From contig NZ_JBNNGK010000019.1 of assembly GCF_050268245.1 (NCBI RefSeq), positions 11,864 to 75,863 of the forward strand: 64,000 bases of DNA, read 5' to 3'. Positions 1 to 8,840 of this stretch are shown in pieces. This DNA is from JBNNGK01 sp050268245. Lineage in GTDB: Bacteria; Pseudomonadota; Gammaproteobacteria; Enterobacterales; Enterobacteriaceae. The translations under genes and the position numbers were made by a program. Below the pieces are notes generated by a model that worked only from the letters and a program-made list of their open reading frames with translations, was not told where the DNA came from and did not search any database. Each line of letters begins with the position of its first letter. Within the stretch, counting starts at the first letter, position 1.

Positions 1-1
1 T

Positions 2-1090
2 TTCCAATCAACGATCTGTTATTGGATTAGCGCCTGGGTAGGTAACGTTGCACTACTCGTCGCGGGCGTCGGCTATCTGAGTTACTTTTTCCCGGTTCTG
101 AAAGATCCCTTGGTAAGTTCAATTACGGCGATTGTTATTCTCTGGGGATTTATCGGATTAGCGTCGTTGGGGTCTAATGTTGCCGGTCGTTCACAATCGT
201 TTACGGCCAGTTGCATGTTAGTGGTGGTATTGGGGATCGGCTTTATTGGCTGGTTTTGGTTTAAACCGGCGTTGTTCACTGAGGTGTATAACGGCACCAA
301 AGGCAGTGATACCTCTGCTATTTTCTCTGCGGCCTCGTTGGCATTATGGGGATTCTTGGGGGTGGAATCTGCCGTAGTGTCGTCTGGTCAGGTAGAAAAC
401 CCGGAATCGACCGTGCCAAAAGCAACCGTGATGGGGCTATTAATTGCGGCCGTGTGTTATGTCAGTAGTTGCACCGTGATTATGGGCCTGGTTCCGCACG
501 AGGAGTTAGTGGGATCGGCAGCCCCGTTTGCCGATGCGGCCAAATTTATGTTTGGATCGATTGCGGGGGAAGTGGTTTCTGCTATGAGCATTATTGCCTG
601 CTTTGGCTCCATTTCCGGCTGGCTCATTTTACAATCGGAAGCCCCCCGCGCGGGCGCATCAGAAGGGTTATTCCCGAAATTCTTTGCGCAGGTGAATAAA
701 AATGATGTGCCGATGAAGGGGCTAATTTTCACCGGCGTATTGATGTCGCTCGTGTTATTGACCACCGCTTCGCCGGATTTGGCCAGCCAGTTTCAGATTA
801 TCGTCTTGATGTCGGTCTTTGCCTCGCTGCTGCCTTATCTTTATGCCTTAGTCGCCTTACCCATTATTATGGTCGCCAAATCGCTCAATAAGGGCGGCAG
901 TTTTATCTTCTATTGCTTACTTTCCGTCATTGGCGTGGCGTTCAGCTTGTTTGCGCTATTTGGCTCCGGGACCAATGCGATGTTCTGGGGAGTATTAATG
1001 ATGATGCTGACTATTCCGCTGTATGCGCTGGTTGCGGCTAATCGACAAAAACAAGGCAGAAAAACGCTTTATCTGGATGACCCAGAATAA
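2..1090 (+). CDS. Amino acid/polyamine antiporter, AdiC/CadB type (5' end outside window)
   Basis: The reading frame is open from base 2, so the gene begins before the window; the first in-window ATG (110) is internal. The encoded 362 residues are rich in membrane helices. They carry blocks typical of the APC-superfamily basic amino acid antiporters AdiC, CadB and PotE: GVGYLSYFFP near the start, GVESA, NPESTVPKAT and a C-terminal LYALVAANR. This family exchanges an amino acid for its decarboxylation product across the inner membrane. The substrate cannot be told from this fragment and no decarboxylase gene is visible nearby. It ends just before a strong hairpin and faces the convergent NCS1 permease gene. 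Confidence 0.8.
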   Translation, partial: FQSTICYWISAWVGNVALLVAGVGYLSYFFPVLKDPLVSSITAIVILWGFIGLASLGSNVAGRSQSFTASCMLVVVLGIGFIGWFWFKPALFTEVYNGTKGSDTSAIFSAASLALWGFLGVESAVVSSGQVENPESTVPKATVMGLLIAAVCYVSSCTVIMGLVPHEELVGSAAPFADAAKFMFGSIAGEVVSAMSIIACFGSISGWLILQSEAPRAGASEGLFPKFFAQVNKNDVPMKGLIFTGVLMSLVLLTTASPDLASQFQIIVLMSVFASLLPYLYALVALPIIMVAKSLNKGGSFIFYCLLSVIGVAFSLFALFGSGTNAMFWGVLMMMLTIPLYALVAANRQKQGRKTLYLDDPE

Positions 1091-1114
1091 GCGTGTCTAC
1101 CTAGCGTGTTGAAT

Positions 1115-1147
1115 AAAAGCCCCGGAACTGAGGGTTCCCGGGCTTTA
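1115..1147. terminator. Terminator between convergent permease genes
   Basis: An inverted repeat of about 13 bp (AAAGCCCCGGAAC / GTTCCCGGGCTTT, one mismatch) around a 4-nt loop lies 25 bp after the antiporter stop. A and T runs flank it, so it could stop transcription from both sides. Confidence 0.75.
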
Positions 1148-1157
1148 TTGATTGCCA

Positions 1158-2741
1158 CTATTCTTTGCGCCTTTCCTCCTGCATACACCCTAAATAATTT
1201 GCGTTGTAGGAAGGCGGCAAGGCAGTGAATCCCGACGAGCTTACACGGGTCAGTGATTCGGGTGAACGAGCGCAGCCAACACACATGCAACGTGAAGTAT
1301 GGCGGGTAGATATAATGGCGTGATTGGCCGCCTGTTCGCCACGTGCGATGTAACGATAACAACCACCGCCCAATGCTACGCCGATAAACCAGCTGAAACT
1401 GGCAATCTCATGCAGACTTGGGGTAAAGCTGATGATCAAGCCAACGGCTACCGACGGCAGCAATGCCATAATCGCTTTTGGGTTAAAGCCGTTGTGATAC
1501 CAATAACGACCCTTTGGCGTGGCGTTAAACAGATCGTCGACATAGATTTGCCCGCGTTTAATCAGATAGAAATCTACGATTAAAATACCGAACAGTGGGC
1601 CAACAAATGCGCCCAGCACATCCAGTGTGTAATGGATCAACTCCGGTGACTGAAACAGGTTCCACGGCGTCAGTAACACTGAACCGATAGCAGCGATCAT
1701 GCCGCCGGTGCGGAAACTGATATGTTGCGGTGAACAATTGGAAAAATCGAACGCGGGTGAAACAAAGTTGGCGACGATATTAATACCGATGGTGGCGGTA
1801 ATCATCGTCAACAGCCCGATAGCGACCGCCACGCTGTTACCGACGCGGGTAACGGTTTCAATCGGATCGGTAATCATCTGACCGAATAGCGACTGCGTAC
1901 CGGAGACAATCACCACGGTGACCAGCGAAAACAGCAGGAAGTTAAACGGCAGTCCCCAACGGTTTCCCCGACGGATCGCCTGCATACTCTTACCGTAGCG
2001 TGAAAAATCCCCGAAGTTGAGCAGAGGGCCTGAGAAATAGGAAACGACCAGCGCGGTTGCGGTGAGCATCTGCCAGCCTTGCTCTGAGGGGCTGAGTGAT
2101 TTACTGCCTAAGGTAAAGGAAATATTTTCCAGCCCGGTTTGGTAAACAATCCACCCGGCCAGTGCCAGCATCACCACATAGACGGCGGGGCCGGCGACAT
2201 CAATAAAGCGCTTGATGGCGTTCATACCATGCCAAAACACCATGGCTTGTAATAGCCACATGATGCCAAAGCATATCCAGCCCAGCGCGGAAAGCCCCAG
2301 CCAATGCGGCTGCGTCAGCGGTGTCAGCGCGGGGTAGAATTTTAACAACACCAACATCAATGCATTGGCCGCCAGATAGGTTTGGATACCGTACCAGGCA
2401 AAGGCGATCAGCCCACGAATCACCGCTGGAATATTAGCACCAAATACGCCGAATGCCTGGCGGCAAATCACCGCGTAGGGAACGCCAGCCATCTGGCTCG
2501 GTTTAGCCACCAGATTGGCGCAAAGCTGGACGATGCAAATACCCAGCAACAGACAAACCAACACCTGCCAACTGGCTAGCCCGAGGGTAAAGAAGCTGGC
2601 TGCGACGACGTAGCCCCCCATGCTATGCACGTCTGACATCCAGAAAGAAAAAATGTTGTACCAGCTCCAATTTTGGTCGCGCGTTGGCGCCAGATCTTCG
2701 TTACACAACTTGGGACTGTAGTCATCCTTTAGGCTTGGCAT
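1158..2741 (-). CDS. NCS1 family permease, probable allantoin/purine/hydantoin symporter
   Basis: A 527-residue protein with about 12 membrane helices and NCS1 signatures: an N-terminal NWSWYNIFSFWMSDVHSMGGYV block, and later GPLLNFGDFSRYGKSM and GPLFGILIVDFYLIKRGQ. NCS1 carriers import nucleobases, allantoin or hydantoins with a cation. It is divergent from allantoin racemase and allantoinase, so allantoin or a related ureide is a sensible substrate, but this is inference. Oddity: residues from about 476 to 520 are encoded by a dispersed repeat (1182-1314), which replaces the native C-terminus with a Cys/Ser-rich tail. Confidence 0.85.
   Translation of the reverse strand: MPSLKDDYSPKLCNEDLAPTRDQNWSWYNIFSFWMSDVHSMGGYVVAASFFTLGLASWQVLVCLLLGICIVQLCANLVAKPSQMAGVPYAVICRQAFGVFGANIPAVIRGLIAFAWYGIQTYLAANALMLVLLKFYPALTPLTQPHWLGLSALGWICFGIMWLLQAMVFWHGMNAIKRFIDVAGPAVYVVMLALAGWIVYQTGLENISFTLGSKSLSPSEQGWQMLTATALVVSYFSGPLLNFGDFSRYGKSMQAIRRGNRWGLPFNFLLFSLVTVVIVSGTQSLFGQMITDPIETVTRVGNSVAVAIGLLTMITATIGINIVANFVSPAFDFSNCSPQHISFRTGGMIAAIGSVLLTPWNLFQSPELIHYTLDVLGAFVGPLFGILIVDFYLIKRGQIYVDDLFNATPKGRYWYHNGFNPKAIMALLPSVAVGLIISFTPSLHEIASFSWFIGVALGGGCYRYIARGEQAANHAIISTRHTSRCMCVGCARSPESLTRVSSSGFTALPPSYNANYLGCMQEERRKE
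1182..1314. repeat. Dispersed enterobacterial palindromic repeat (about 130 bp)
   Basis: Read on the minus strand it starts TATATCTACCCGCCATACTT, passes through TTGGCTGCGCTCGTTCACCC and a GGGATTCACT block, and ends AATTATTTAGGGTGTAT. I recognise this as the intergenic repeat common in Serratia, Yersinia and relatives, whose two halves form an imperfect palindrome. Here it lies inside the 3' end of the NCS1 permease frame instead of between genes. No second copy was noticed in this window. Confidence 0.75.
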
Positions 2742-3062
2742 AAATCGTGCTCCTCTCTATGGCCGGCGATCGGTTTTCTCGACGTGATGTGAGAGTGCCT
2801 TTGCAGGATCCAGACCAAGGTGAACGTTGTTGCGAGATTATTTGCCGCGCTCGGTGCGTAGGCCTGGGGTGAGAACGGCGTACGTAGCGGGGGTGATAGC
2901 GTGGTGTCGCACTGTGCCATGGCAGTGATGGTCACGGATAACCCGCCAGTACGCGGTTGGCATTACGCCACAACGCGGGAAAACAGCGCATTACTGTAGT
3001 GCAGCCGATGCGCACAGAAAGTGCGAAAGGTAGATATAGGGCTGAAGGAGCGGATAAGCACA
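2742..3062. promoter_or_regulatory. Divergent control region between NCS1 permease and hpxA
   Basis: About 320 bp with no convincing gene; a 68-codon minus-strand frame here overlaps the permease start and looks non-coding. It must hold both promoters. A palindrome TGCCATGGCA at 2915-2924 within CACTGTGCCATGGCAGTG could be a regulator site. A poor sigma-54-like match (TGG, 11 nt, TGC) exists on the minus strand near 2803-2820, too weak to call. Confidence 0.35.
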
Positions 3063-3791
3063 ATGAACATTCAACTGATTAACCCCAATACCAGCCAGAC
3101 GATGACGGAAACGATCGCCGCTGCGGCGCGCGCGGTGGCGGCACCCGCTACCGACATCATCGCGGTCTGTTCATCGCAAGGTGCGCCTTCCATCGAAGGG
3201 CACTTTGATGAAGCGATCGCCGCCATCGGCGTCTTACAACGGATAAAACAGGGGCGCGAGGCGGCGGTAGATGGCCATATTATTGCCTGTTTTGGCGATC
3301 CAGGATTGCTGGCAGCGCGTGAACTCGCCCGCGCGCCGGTGATAGGGATTGCCGAAGCGGCGATGCATGTCGCCACGCTGGTGGCGACGCGTTTTTCTAT
3401 CGTCACCACCTTGCCGCGTACGCGGGTCATCGCTCGCCATTTAGTGCAACAGTACGGTTTTGAACGCCACTGCGCCGCACTGCATGCCATTGATTTACCG
3501 GTACTGGCGTTGGAGGACGGCAGCGGTATGGCGCAGCGTAAAGTCCGTGAGCAATGCTGGCGATCGAAGCAACAGGACGGCTGCGGGGCGATCGTACTGG
3601 GTTGCGCGGGCATGGCTGATTTGGCTCATGAGCTGACGCAGGAACTGGGGCTTCCGGTGATTGATGGCGTCAGCGCGGCGGTAAAAATGGTCGAGTCGTT
3701 GCACGGTTTGGGATTGGGCACCAGTAAGCACGGCGATTTGGACTTCCCTCGAGCCAAACGTCTGACGGGCGTTTTCAGCGAATTTAATTGA
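3063..3791 (+). CDS. hpxA: Allantoin racemase (Asp/Glu/hydantoin racemase family)
   Basis: Interconverts the allantoin enantiomers so that a stereospecific allantoinase can use all of the substrate. The 242-residue protein starts MNIQLINPNTS, the usual N-terminus of this family. The two catalytic cysteines of the superfamily are at C76 (IIACFGDPG) and C181 (GAIVLGCAGM). An in-frame start 42 bp upstream would add a non-conserved tail; the chosen ATG has GGAG upstream, although at a long spacing. It is followed 12 bp later by hpxB, as in the Klebsiella hpx system. Hydantoin racemase activity is the alternative. Confidence 0.85.
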   Translation: MNIQLINPNTSQTMTETIAAAARAVAAPATDIIAVCSSQGAPSIEGHFDEAIAAIGVLQRIKQGREAAVDGHIIACFGDPGLLAARELARAPVIGIAEAAMHVATLVATRFSIVTTLPRTRVIARHLVQQYGFERHCAALHAIDLPVLALEDGSGMAQRKVREQCWRSKQQDGCGAIVLGCAGMADLAHELTQELGLPVIDGVSAAVKMVESLHGLGLGTSKHGDLDFPRAKRLTGVFSEFN

Positions 3792-3803
3792 CGGAACAGG
3801 AAA

Positions 3804-4742
3804 ATGAATCAAGACGAGCTTAATCACCCTTACCCCCGTGACTTAGTGGGATACGGCGGCAAACCGCCACAGGCAAACTGGCCGGGACAGGCGCGTATCG
3901 CGGTGCAGTTTGTCTTGAACTATGAAGAGGGCGCGGAAAATAACGTACTGCACGGCGATGCCGGTTCCGAACAGTTTTTGTCGGATATTATCGGTGCTGC
4001 CAGCTACCCTGACCGCCATATGTCGATGGAATCCTTGTACGAATACGGTTCGCGCGCTGGCTTTTGGCGTATTCATCAAGAGTTTCAGCGTCGCGGCCTG
4101 CCGCTGACCATTTTCGGCGTGGCGATGGCATTGGCACGCAATCCGCAGGTGGTGCAGGCGATCAAAGATGCCAATTATGATGTAGTTAGCCACGGCTGGC
4201 GCTGGATCCCCTATCAACAGATGGATGAAGCCACCGAGCGGCAGCATATGCAACAGGCGATAACGGTGCTGCGCGATCTGTTCGGCCAGACGCCATTGGG
4301 CTGGTATACCGGCCGTGACAGCCCGCATACGCGCCGTTTGGTGGTTGAGCAGGGCGGATTTTTATATGACAGCGATTACTACGGTGACGATTTGCCATTT
4401 TGGACTGTAGTCACCTGCCGCGATGGCAGCAAGAAACCCCATCTGGTGGTGCCGTATACCCTTGAGGCCAACGATATGCGTTTTGCTTCACCGCAGGGCT
4501 TCAATACCGGTGAGCAATTTTTTACCTATTTAAAAGACAGCTTTGACGTGTTGTATCAGGAGGGGGAAACGTCGCCAAAAATGATGTCGGTGGGGATGCA
4601 TTGCCGCTTGCTGGGGCGTCCGGGCAAGTTCCGCGCGCTGCAACGTTTTCTGGATTATATCCAGCAGCACGAGCGCGTCTGGGTGTGCCGTCGGCAGGAT
4701 CTGGCCGAGCATTGGGCGACGCATCACCCGTATCACACGTAA
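3804..4742 (+). CDS. hpxB: Allantoinase, polysaccharide-deacetylase family (PuuE/HpxB type)
   Basis: Hydrolyses allantoin to allantoate. The 312-residue protein belongs to the PuuE branch, which resembles chitin deacetylases rather than the metal-dependent amidohydrolase allantoinases. Family blocks include YPRDLVGYG near the N-terminus, VLNYEEGAE, SYPDRHMSMESLYEYGSR, VSHGWRW and GWYTGRDSP. It lies directly downstream of hpxA with AGGA before the ATG, so the two are probably co-transcribed. Its product is the substrate of HpxK, encoded about 13 kb downstream. Confidence 0.9.
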   Translation: MNQDELNHPYPRDLVGYGGKPPQANWPGQARIAVQFVLNYEEGAENNVLHGDAGSEQFLSDIIGAASYPDRHMSMESLYEYGSRAGFWRIHQEFQRRGLPLTIFGVAMALARNPQVVQAIKDANYDVVSHGWRWIPYQQMDEATERQHMQQAITVLRDLFGQTPLGWYTGRDSPHTRRLVVEQGGFLYDSDYYGDDLPFWTVVTCRDGSKKPHLVVPYTLEANDMRFASPQGFNTGEQFFTYLKDSFDVLYQEGETSPKMMSVGMHCRLLGRPGKFRALQRFLDYIQQHERVWVCRRQDLAEHWATHHPYHT

Positions 4743-4784
4743 CCCTTGGCGGCTCCTTTCGCCACTCGCTAACGGCATGCAAAT

Positions 4785-4808
4785 CGGGGCGTAATAGGCT
4801 ACGCCCCG
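4785..4808. terminator. Hairpin between hpxB and iutA 3' ends
   Basis: A perfect 9-bp stem (CGGGGCGTA / TACGCCCCG) with a 6-nt loop sits between two convergent genes. It has no clear T-run on either side, so it is a weak or factor-assisted terminator at best. Confidence 0.45.
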
Positions 4809-4819
4809 TGACGCCGGCG

Positions 4820-7021
4820 TTAGAACAAGACGGAATAGTTCAGACCAAAGGTACGGCCGCGGCCTTTATAGCTGTACAGTTCAGATGAACCGTAAGTGGG
4901 GCTGTAAAGGATCGGTGCACGTTGTCCCCACACGGTGGTGTAGTTTTTATCCAGCACGTTTTCGACGCTGAAGCTGACTTTACCGACCGGTAATGCGTAG
5001 CTGCCCAGGAAGTCGATGGTGTTGTAGCCGTCGAGCTTTCTCCCTTTGGCGTCCGAGACATCGAAGGTCTGCTGCGATTGCATACGCAGGTTCCAGTCGC
5101 CCGGTGCCCAAGCGACGTAGGCCGTGGCTTTTGACGGGCTGGCGGTATCAACGGTCAGTTTTTCCCACTTGCCGTCTGCCTTGGTCTGCGACTTGATCAG
5201 ATTGAAGGTCGCGCCGGTGCTCCATTCGCTGTCGTCAAAGAAGTAATCAACCGCACCTTCTACACCGTAAATACGGCGTTTGTCGGATTCAAGGTTGATG
5301 GTCATATCGCTCTTATCGATCACGATGGTTTTGTCTGACAGCGAGTAATAGGCTGCGATTTGGGTACGCAGATTATCGCCGGTATAACGCCAACCCAATT
5401 CGTAAGCGTTGACCTTAATACCATCCAGTTTGGAATCGTTCACGTTGACGCTGTTTTGCAACTGGTAATGGCCGTTGACCAATTTATAGTTACCGGAGCC
5501 GTAATATTTCGCTAAATCCGGGATCTCGAAGCCTTGCGAGAAGTTAAACCACGCCTGTTGCCGTTCGGTCAGGTGTGCCAACAAACCGGCATTGAACAGC
5601 GCGTTGTTATAACTGGTTTTACCACCCGGTACCGCATCGGCGGAATTGGCCAGCCCGTTGGCGATGTTCTGCTGTTGAGCGTAACCGACAAAATCCTCTA
5701 CCTTGTTTTGGGTGTACTGATAGCGAACGCCGCCGCTCAGGGAGAAGATCGGGTTAATGTCGTAGTTGGCCTGTAAGAACGGAGCCAGGTTGGTGGTGGT
5801 ATAGCCGGGATAACGGCCAACGTTATAGGCGTTTTCCAACGTCATACCGCCGGACTGCTGCGCTTTGGCCAAATTGAAGAACTGCTGGTTAGCGTTGAAG
5901 CTTTCATGTTCGGCGTCAACGCCGTAAGTCAGCGTCAGGCTGTCGATCGGTTTGCTGTTTAGCGTCAGTTTGCCGCCGTAGAAATCGGTTTTCTGCTGCG
6001 ATGCGCCAATGCTGGCGACGGAGAGTCTGTCCTTACTTAAGGTCGGGAACGGATAGAATGTCAGTGACTCATCACGGTAATACACCTGTGCCACCAAATC
6101 CTGTCCCCAGAAATCGGTGTTGGAGTATTGCAGGTTGATCAGATGACGTTCGGTGCCGGGCACCCGATCGGAGTTCAGATCGCCGCTGTTGGATGCCTTA
6201 CCGGCACCGGTTACCGCCGAGAAGTTCTCGCCGAGGTACAGGCCATGCTTGCCGTCAGACTGGCTCTTGTAATACTGCGTCGTCAGTTGCAACTGCTGGT
6301 GCTCGTCGATGTTGATGCTGCCGGTGCCCATCACGTCGAGCCGGTCGGAATATTGCAGACCGGTTTGGGTGTTATCGATCAGCACTTCCTTGCCTTTGCC
6401 GTCATACCAGCCGCCATAGCGCTGATAAGACACCGACAGACGGCCCGAGGCGTGATCGGTACCGCCGCTGATCGCCGCCGCCACGTTTTCATCGTGGTCG
6501 TTACGGCTGTTGAAGCCGGTTTTACCGCCGATTTGCAGCTCAACCTGTTTCTCTTGGTGGCCTTTTTTGGTGACGATATTGATCAAACCGCCGGTGCTGC
6601 CGCCGCCAAACAGTGAGGTCGAACCGGAGATCACTTCAATGTGATCGATGTTAAACGGATCGATGGAATCCAACTGACGGCTGTCGGTGCGCGATGAGTT
6701 CTGACGCACGCCGTCAATCATCACCAACATCGATCGGCCACGCATATTCATGCCGTAGTTGGTACGGCCTTGGCTGCTTACGTCCATGCCGGGGATCAGT
6801 TGCGCCAGGATCTCTTTGATCTCTTTGCCGCCCTGAACCTGCTGTTCGATCTCTTGGCTCTCGATAACCCACGTGGTTTGCGCCATTTCCGCCACGCTGC
6901 GGTGTGCACGGCTGGCTGAGACGATCAGCTGGTCTTCATTTTTTTGTTGTTCTGCCCAAGCCGCAGGGGCAAGCATAGCCAGCAGGCAAGGATTCACTAC
7001 CCAGAGGTGTTTGCGTTTCAT
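4820..7021 (-). CDS. iutA: Ferric aerobactin outer-membrane receptor (TonB-dependent)
   Basis: A 733-residue TonB-dependent receptor. A signal peptide of about 23 residues ends AAWA. The plug domain contains VAEMAQTTWVIES, RTNYGMNMRGR, DSRQLDSIDPFNIDHIEVI and GGGSTGGLINIVTKKG. The beta-barrel ends GRGRTFGLNYSVLF with a terminal Phe. Throughout, it closely matches my memory of E. coli IutA, including ENVLDKNYTTVWGQRAP. It imports Fe(III)-aerobactin with TonB-ExbBD energy. In classical loci iutA follows iucABCD; here only an iucD remnant remains upstream, so the receptor probably serves to take up aerobactin made by other bacteria. The frame is intact. Confidence 0.9.
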   Translation of the reverse strand: MKRKHLWVVNPCLLAMLAPAAWAEQQKNEDQLIVSASRAHRSVAEMAQTTWVIESQEIEQQVQGGKEIKEILAQLIPGMDVSSQGRTNYGMNMRGRSMLVMIDGVRQNSSRTDSRQLDSIDPFNIDHIEVISGSTSLFGGGSTGGLINIVTKKGHQEKQVELQIGGKTGFNSRNDHDENVAAAISGGTDHASGRLSVSYQRYGGWYDGKGKEVLIDNTQTGLQYSDRLDVMGTGSINIDEHQQLQLTTQYYKSQSDGKHGLYLGENFSAVTGAGKASNSGDLNSDRVPGTERHLINLQYSNTDFWGQDLVAQVYYRDESLTFYPFPTLSKDRLSVASIGASQQKTDFYGGKLTLNSKPIDSLTLTYGVDAEHESFNANQQFFNLAKAQQSGGMTLENAYNVGRYPGYTTTNLAPFLQANYDINPIFSLSGGVRYQYTQNKVEDFVGYAQQQNIANGLANSADAVPGGKTSYNNALFNAGLLAHLTERQQAWFNFSQGFEIPDLAKYYGSGNYKLVNGHYQLQNSVNVNDSKLDGIKVNAYELGWRYTGDNLRTQIAAYYSLSDKTIVIDKSDMTINLESDKRRIYGVEGAVDYFFDDSEWSTGATFNLIKSQTKADGKWEKLTVDTASPSKATAYVAWAPGDWNLRMQSQQTFDVSDAKGRKLDGYNTIDFLGSYALPVGKVSFSVENVLDKNYTTVWGQRAPILYSPTYGSSELYSYKGRGRTFGLNYSVLF

Positions 7022-7143
7022 CGTTATTCCCAGTATTTCCCATGGTTGGTATGTGTCAAAAAATCACGTTCAGAATTCTGAGCAATTCAGCATAGACTGC
7101 TCTGCGCGGGTTGGCGCAGCGGATTGCTGACTACGCCATTGGA

Positions 7144-7556
7144 TCACCGATGGGGGGACGTTAAATCGAATGGGTCACGTCCTAAGGCTCGGTTAAGGAT
7201 CCGTGCCGCTCGCCAAGCCATCAGGCTCAGATGGGGTTCGGCGATACCGTGGCTGTGCATACCAGCATTGACGGCAAACAGGCAGGTGTCTGCCGGACCG
7301 TCCCAGCCAAGCGCGAAGTCTGGCGTCACACAATGTCGAAGGTTTCTTTACCCTGATCGAGATGAGGGTGGGTCACTAACTGGTATCGGTTGCCCCCATT
7401 CAGCGCGGAAAATATTCAAACACAAATCGGCACCGCTTTGCCCTCTTCCCACCACGGTCACCCGTTTGCCTGCCAGTCTCGGGTTGCACGCATCAATGCG
7501 TTGAGAAAACATTGTGCAGCCGCATCGGTTTTTGCGGTTGCAAACGGATTGGTCAT
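7144..7556 (-). pseudogene. iucD: Remnant of lysine N6-hydroxylase (iucD), possibly fused to the start of an iuc gene
   Basis: Translated on the minus strand, one frame gives LAGKRVTVVGRGQSGADL, the NADPH-binding block of lysine/ornithine N-monooxygenases. After an in-frame TAA the same frame continues into DFALGWDGPADTCLFAVNAG and HGIAEPHLSLMAWRAARIL, the C-terminus of that family. Intact enzymes have over 150 residues between these blocks; here only about 40 remain, with further frameshifts. The segment begins at an ATG (7556) followed by about 15 codons I cannot place, perhaps the start of iucA joined by deletion. It sits directly upstream of iutA, the normal iucD position. Confidence 0.8.
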
Positions 7557-7570
7557 GGTGCCTAATTCAA

Positions 7571-7592
7571 TTGAGAATGATTCTTATATCAA
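7571..7592 (-). promoter_or_regulatory. Fur-box-like sequence at the former iuc promoter
   Basis: GAGAATGATTCTTAT lies just upstream of the iuc remnant start and between it and the divergent shiF remnant. It matches about 12 of 19 positions of the Fur consensus by eye. The surrounding 100 bp are AT-rich, as expected for an iron-regulated divergent promoter. Confidence 0.5.
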
Positions 7593-7683
7593 TACTTGTT
7601 AACATTATCAATAATAACTAGATACGATTATTCAATAAATCACACATTACTTACTCAGTTTATTAACGGTTACTTTTCCTTTC

Positions 7684-7848
7684 ATGCCTATGTTGCTTCA
7701 ACCTAAAACTCCCTATAATGAGAATGCGTCTCCTTCAAGCTTACCGTTAGCCTTCTGCGCCGGTTTGTTAGGCATTGGACAAAACGGTTTGCTGGTGGCG
7801 GCCTGGGTGATGGCCCTCCTGTTGGGAGGCGTGAGCGTTTGGCTGTAG
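7684..7848 (+). pseudogene. Remnant of a ShiF-like MFS exporter with a large internal deletion
   Basis: A 54-codon frame. Codons 20-39 read LPLAFCAGLLGIGQNGLLVA, the first membrane helix of an MFS transporter. They run directly into AWVMALLLGGVSVWL, which looks like a last helix. A full exporter is about 400 residues, so an in-frame deletion has removed the middle. In aerobactin loci shiF is adjacent to iucA, and here it diverges from the iuc remnant, so shiF is the likely parent. The product would not be a functional transporter. Confidence 0.65.
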
Positions 7849-7888
7849 TGCCAACGTACCATTTTGGATACGCAGGAGAAGTCTTGAG

Positions 7889-8767
7889 ATGTCAGCAGGC
7901 TATCGAATTTTTGATCTTACGCTGAAAGAAAAACGACTGATTTCACCGTCGCTGATGCGTTGCGTGTTCAGTGGCGAGCAGGTGAGCCGGATGAAACTGG
8001 AAGCGCCGGATCAGCGGATTAAGCTGTTGTTTGCCAGCGACGAGGGGCACCTGCCGCAGTTGAAAAACAGCGACGACTGGTATCGTCAATACATGGCGAT
8101 CCCCAAACTGCAACGGCCAGTGATGCGTACTTATACCCTGCGGGCGCTGCGCTGCGAGCAGCTTGAGATGGACGTGGAGTTCGTGTTGCACGGGGTGAAT
8201 GGCCCGGCGTCGCGCTGGGCCTTGCAGTCGCAGCCGGGCGATGTGATTCAGGCGGTAGCGCCCAACGCTGATTTTGCCGGTGACAGTGGCGGTTATGAAT
8301 GGGCACCGCCCGCGCAGATGCAACAGGCACTGCTGATTGCCGATGAAACCGCCGTGCCAGCGGCGATGGGGATTCTGGAACAGTTAGCACAGCGAGCCGA
8401 ACCGCCGCGGGTACAGGCTTTTTTTGAAGTGCCGGTGGCGGGTGATTGTCTCAATATGGCGCAGTTCCCGTTTGCCGAGGTATTTTGGCTGCCGCGTGAC
8501 GTCGGCCAGCAACACTTGCACGGTACCCTGCTGGTGGAAGCGGTACGACAGCGGGTGGCTATTCCGGCATCGGCGCGCACACCGTCACAATCGCTGACGG
8601 AAAAGAGTTTGTCGGGGGACGTGCTGTGGGAACGAGCGGAAGGCGCCCGCGGTTTCTATGCCTGGGTAGCGGCAGAATCTTCCACCGTGAAAGCGCTGCG
8701 TCGTTATTTGATTGGCGAATGCGAACTGGATCGTTCAGCCGTTAATTTTATGGCTTACTGGTGTTAA
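7889..8767 (+). CDS. NADPH-dependent ferric-siderophore reductase (SIP/ViuB family)
   Basis: A 292-residue siderophore-interacting protein. The FAD-binding motif RTYTLR is at residues 80-85, preceded by KLLFASDEG and followed by VEFVLHGVNGPASRWA. A C-terminal NAD(P)-binding half ends GFYAWVAAESSTVKALRRYL. Such flavoproteins reduce ferric siderophores in the cytoplasm to release iron. GGAG precedes the ATG. It lies next to the aerobactin remnants and probably served, or still serves, iron release from aerobactin taken up through IutA. It is intact, unlike the biosynthetic and exporter genes. Confidence 0.85.
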   Translation: MSAGYRIFDLTLKEKRLISPSLMRCVFSGEQVSRMKLEAPDQRIKLLFASDEGHLPQLKNSDDWYRQYMAIPKLQRPVMRTYTLRALRCEQLEMDVEFVLHGVNGPASRWALQSQPGDVIQAVAPNADFAGDSGGYEWAPPAQMQQALLIADETAVPAAMGILEQLAQRAEPPRVQAFFEVPVAGDCLNMAQFPFAEVFWLPRDVGQQHLHGTLLVEAVRQRVAIPASARTPSQSLTEKSLSGDVLWERAEGARGFYAWVAAESSTVKALRRYLIGECELDRSAVNFMAYWC

Positions 8768-8840
8768 CCTCCGGGGACGCGGGGGGATGGCGCACCGGCC
8801 GCGGTAAGGCGGTGCGATCATCATGGTTGATCCAACGGCG

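Noticed and set aside
2803..2820. Sigma-54-like sequence before the NCS1 permease
   Set aside because: Only the GG and GC dinucleotides at correct spacing are right; TGGTCT and CTGC are poor matches.
2729..2935. 68-codon minus-strand frame upstream of the NCS1 permease
   Set aside because: It overlaps the permease start, has no conserved features and lies in a promoter region.
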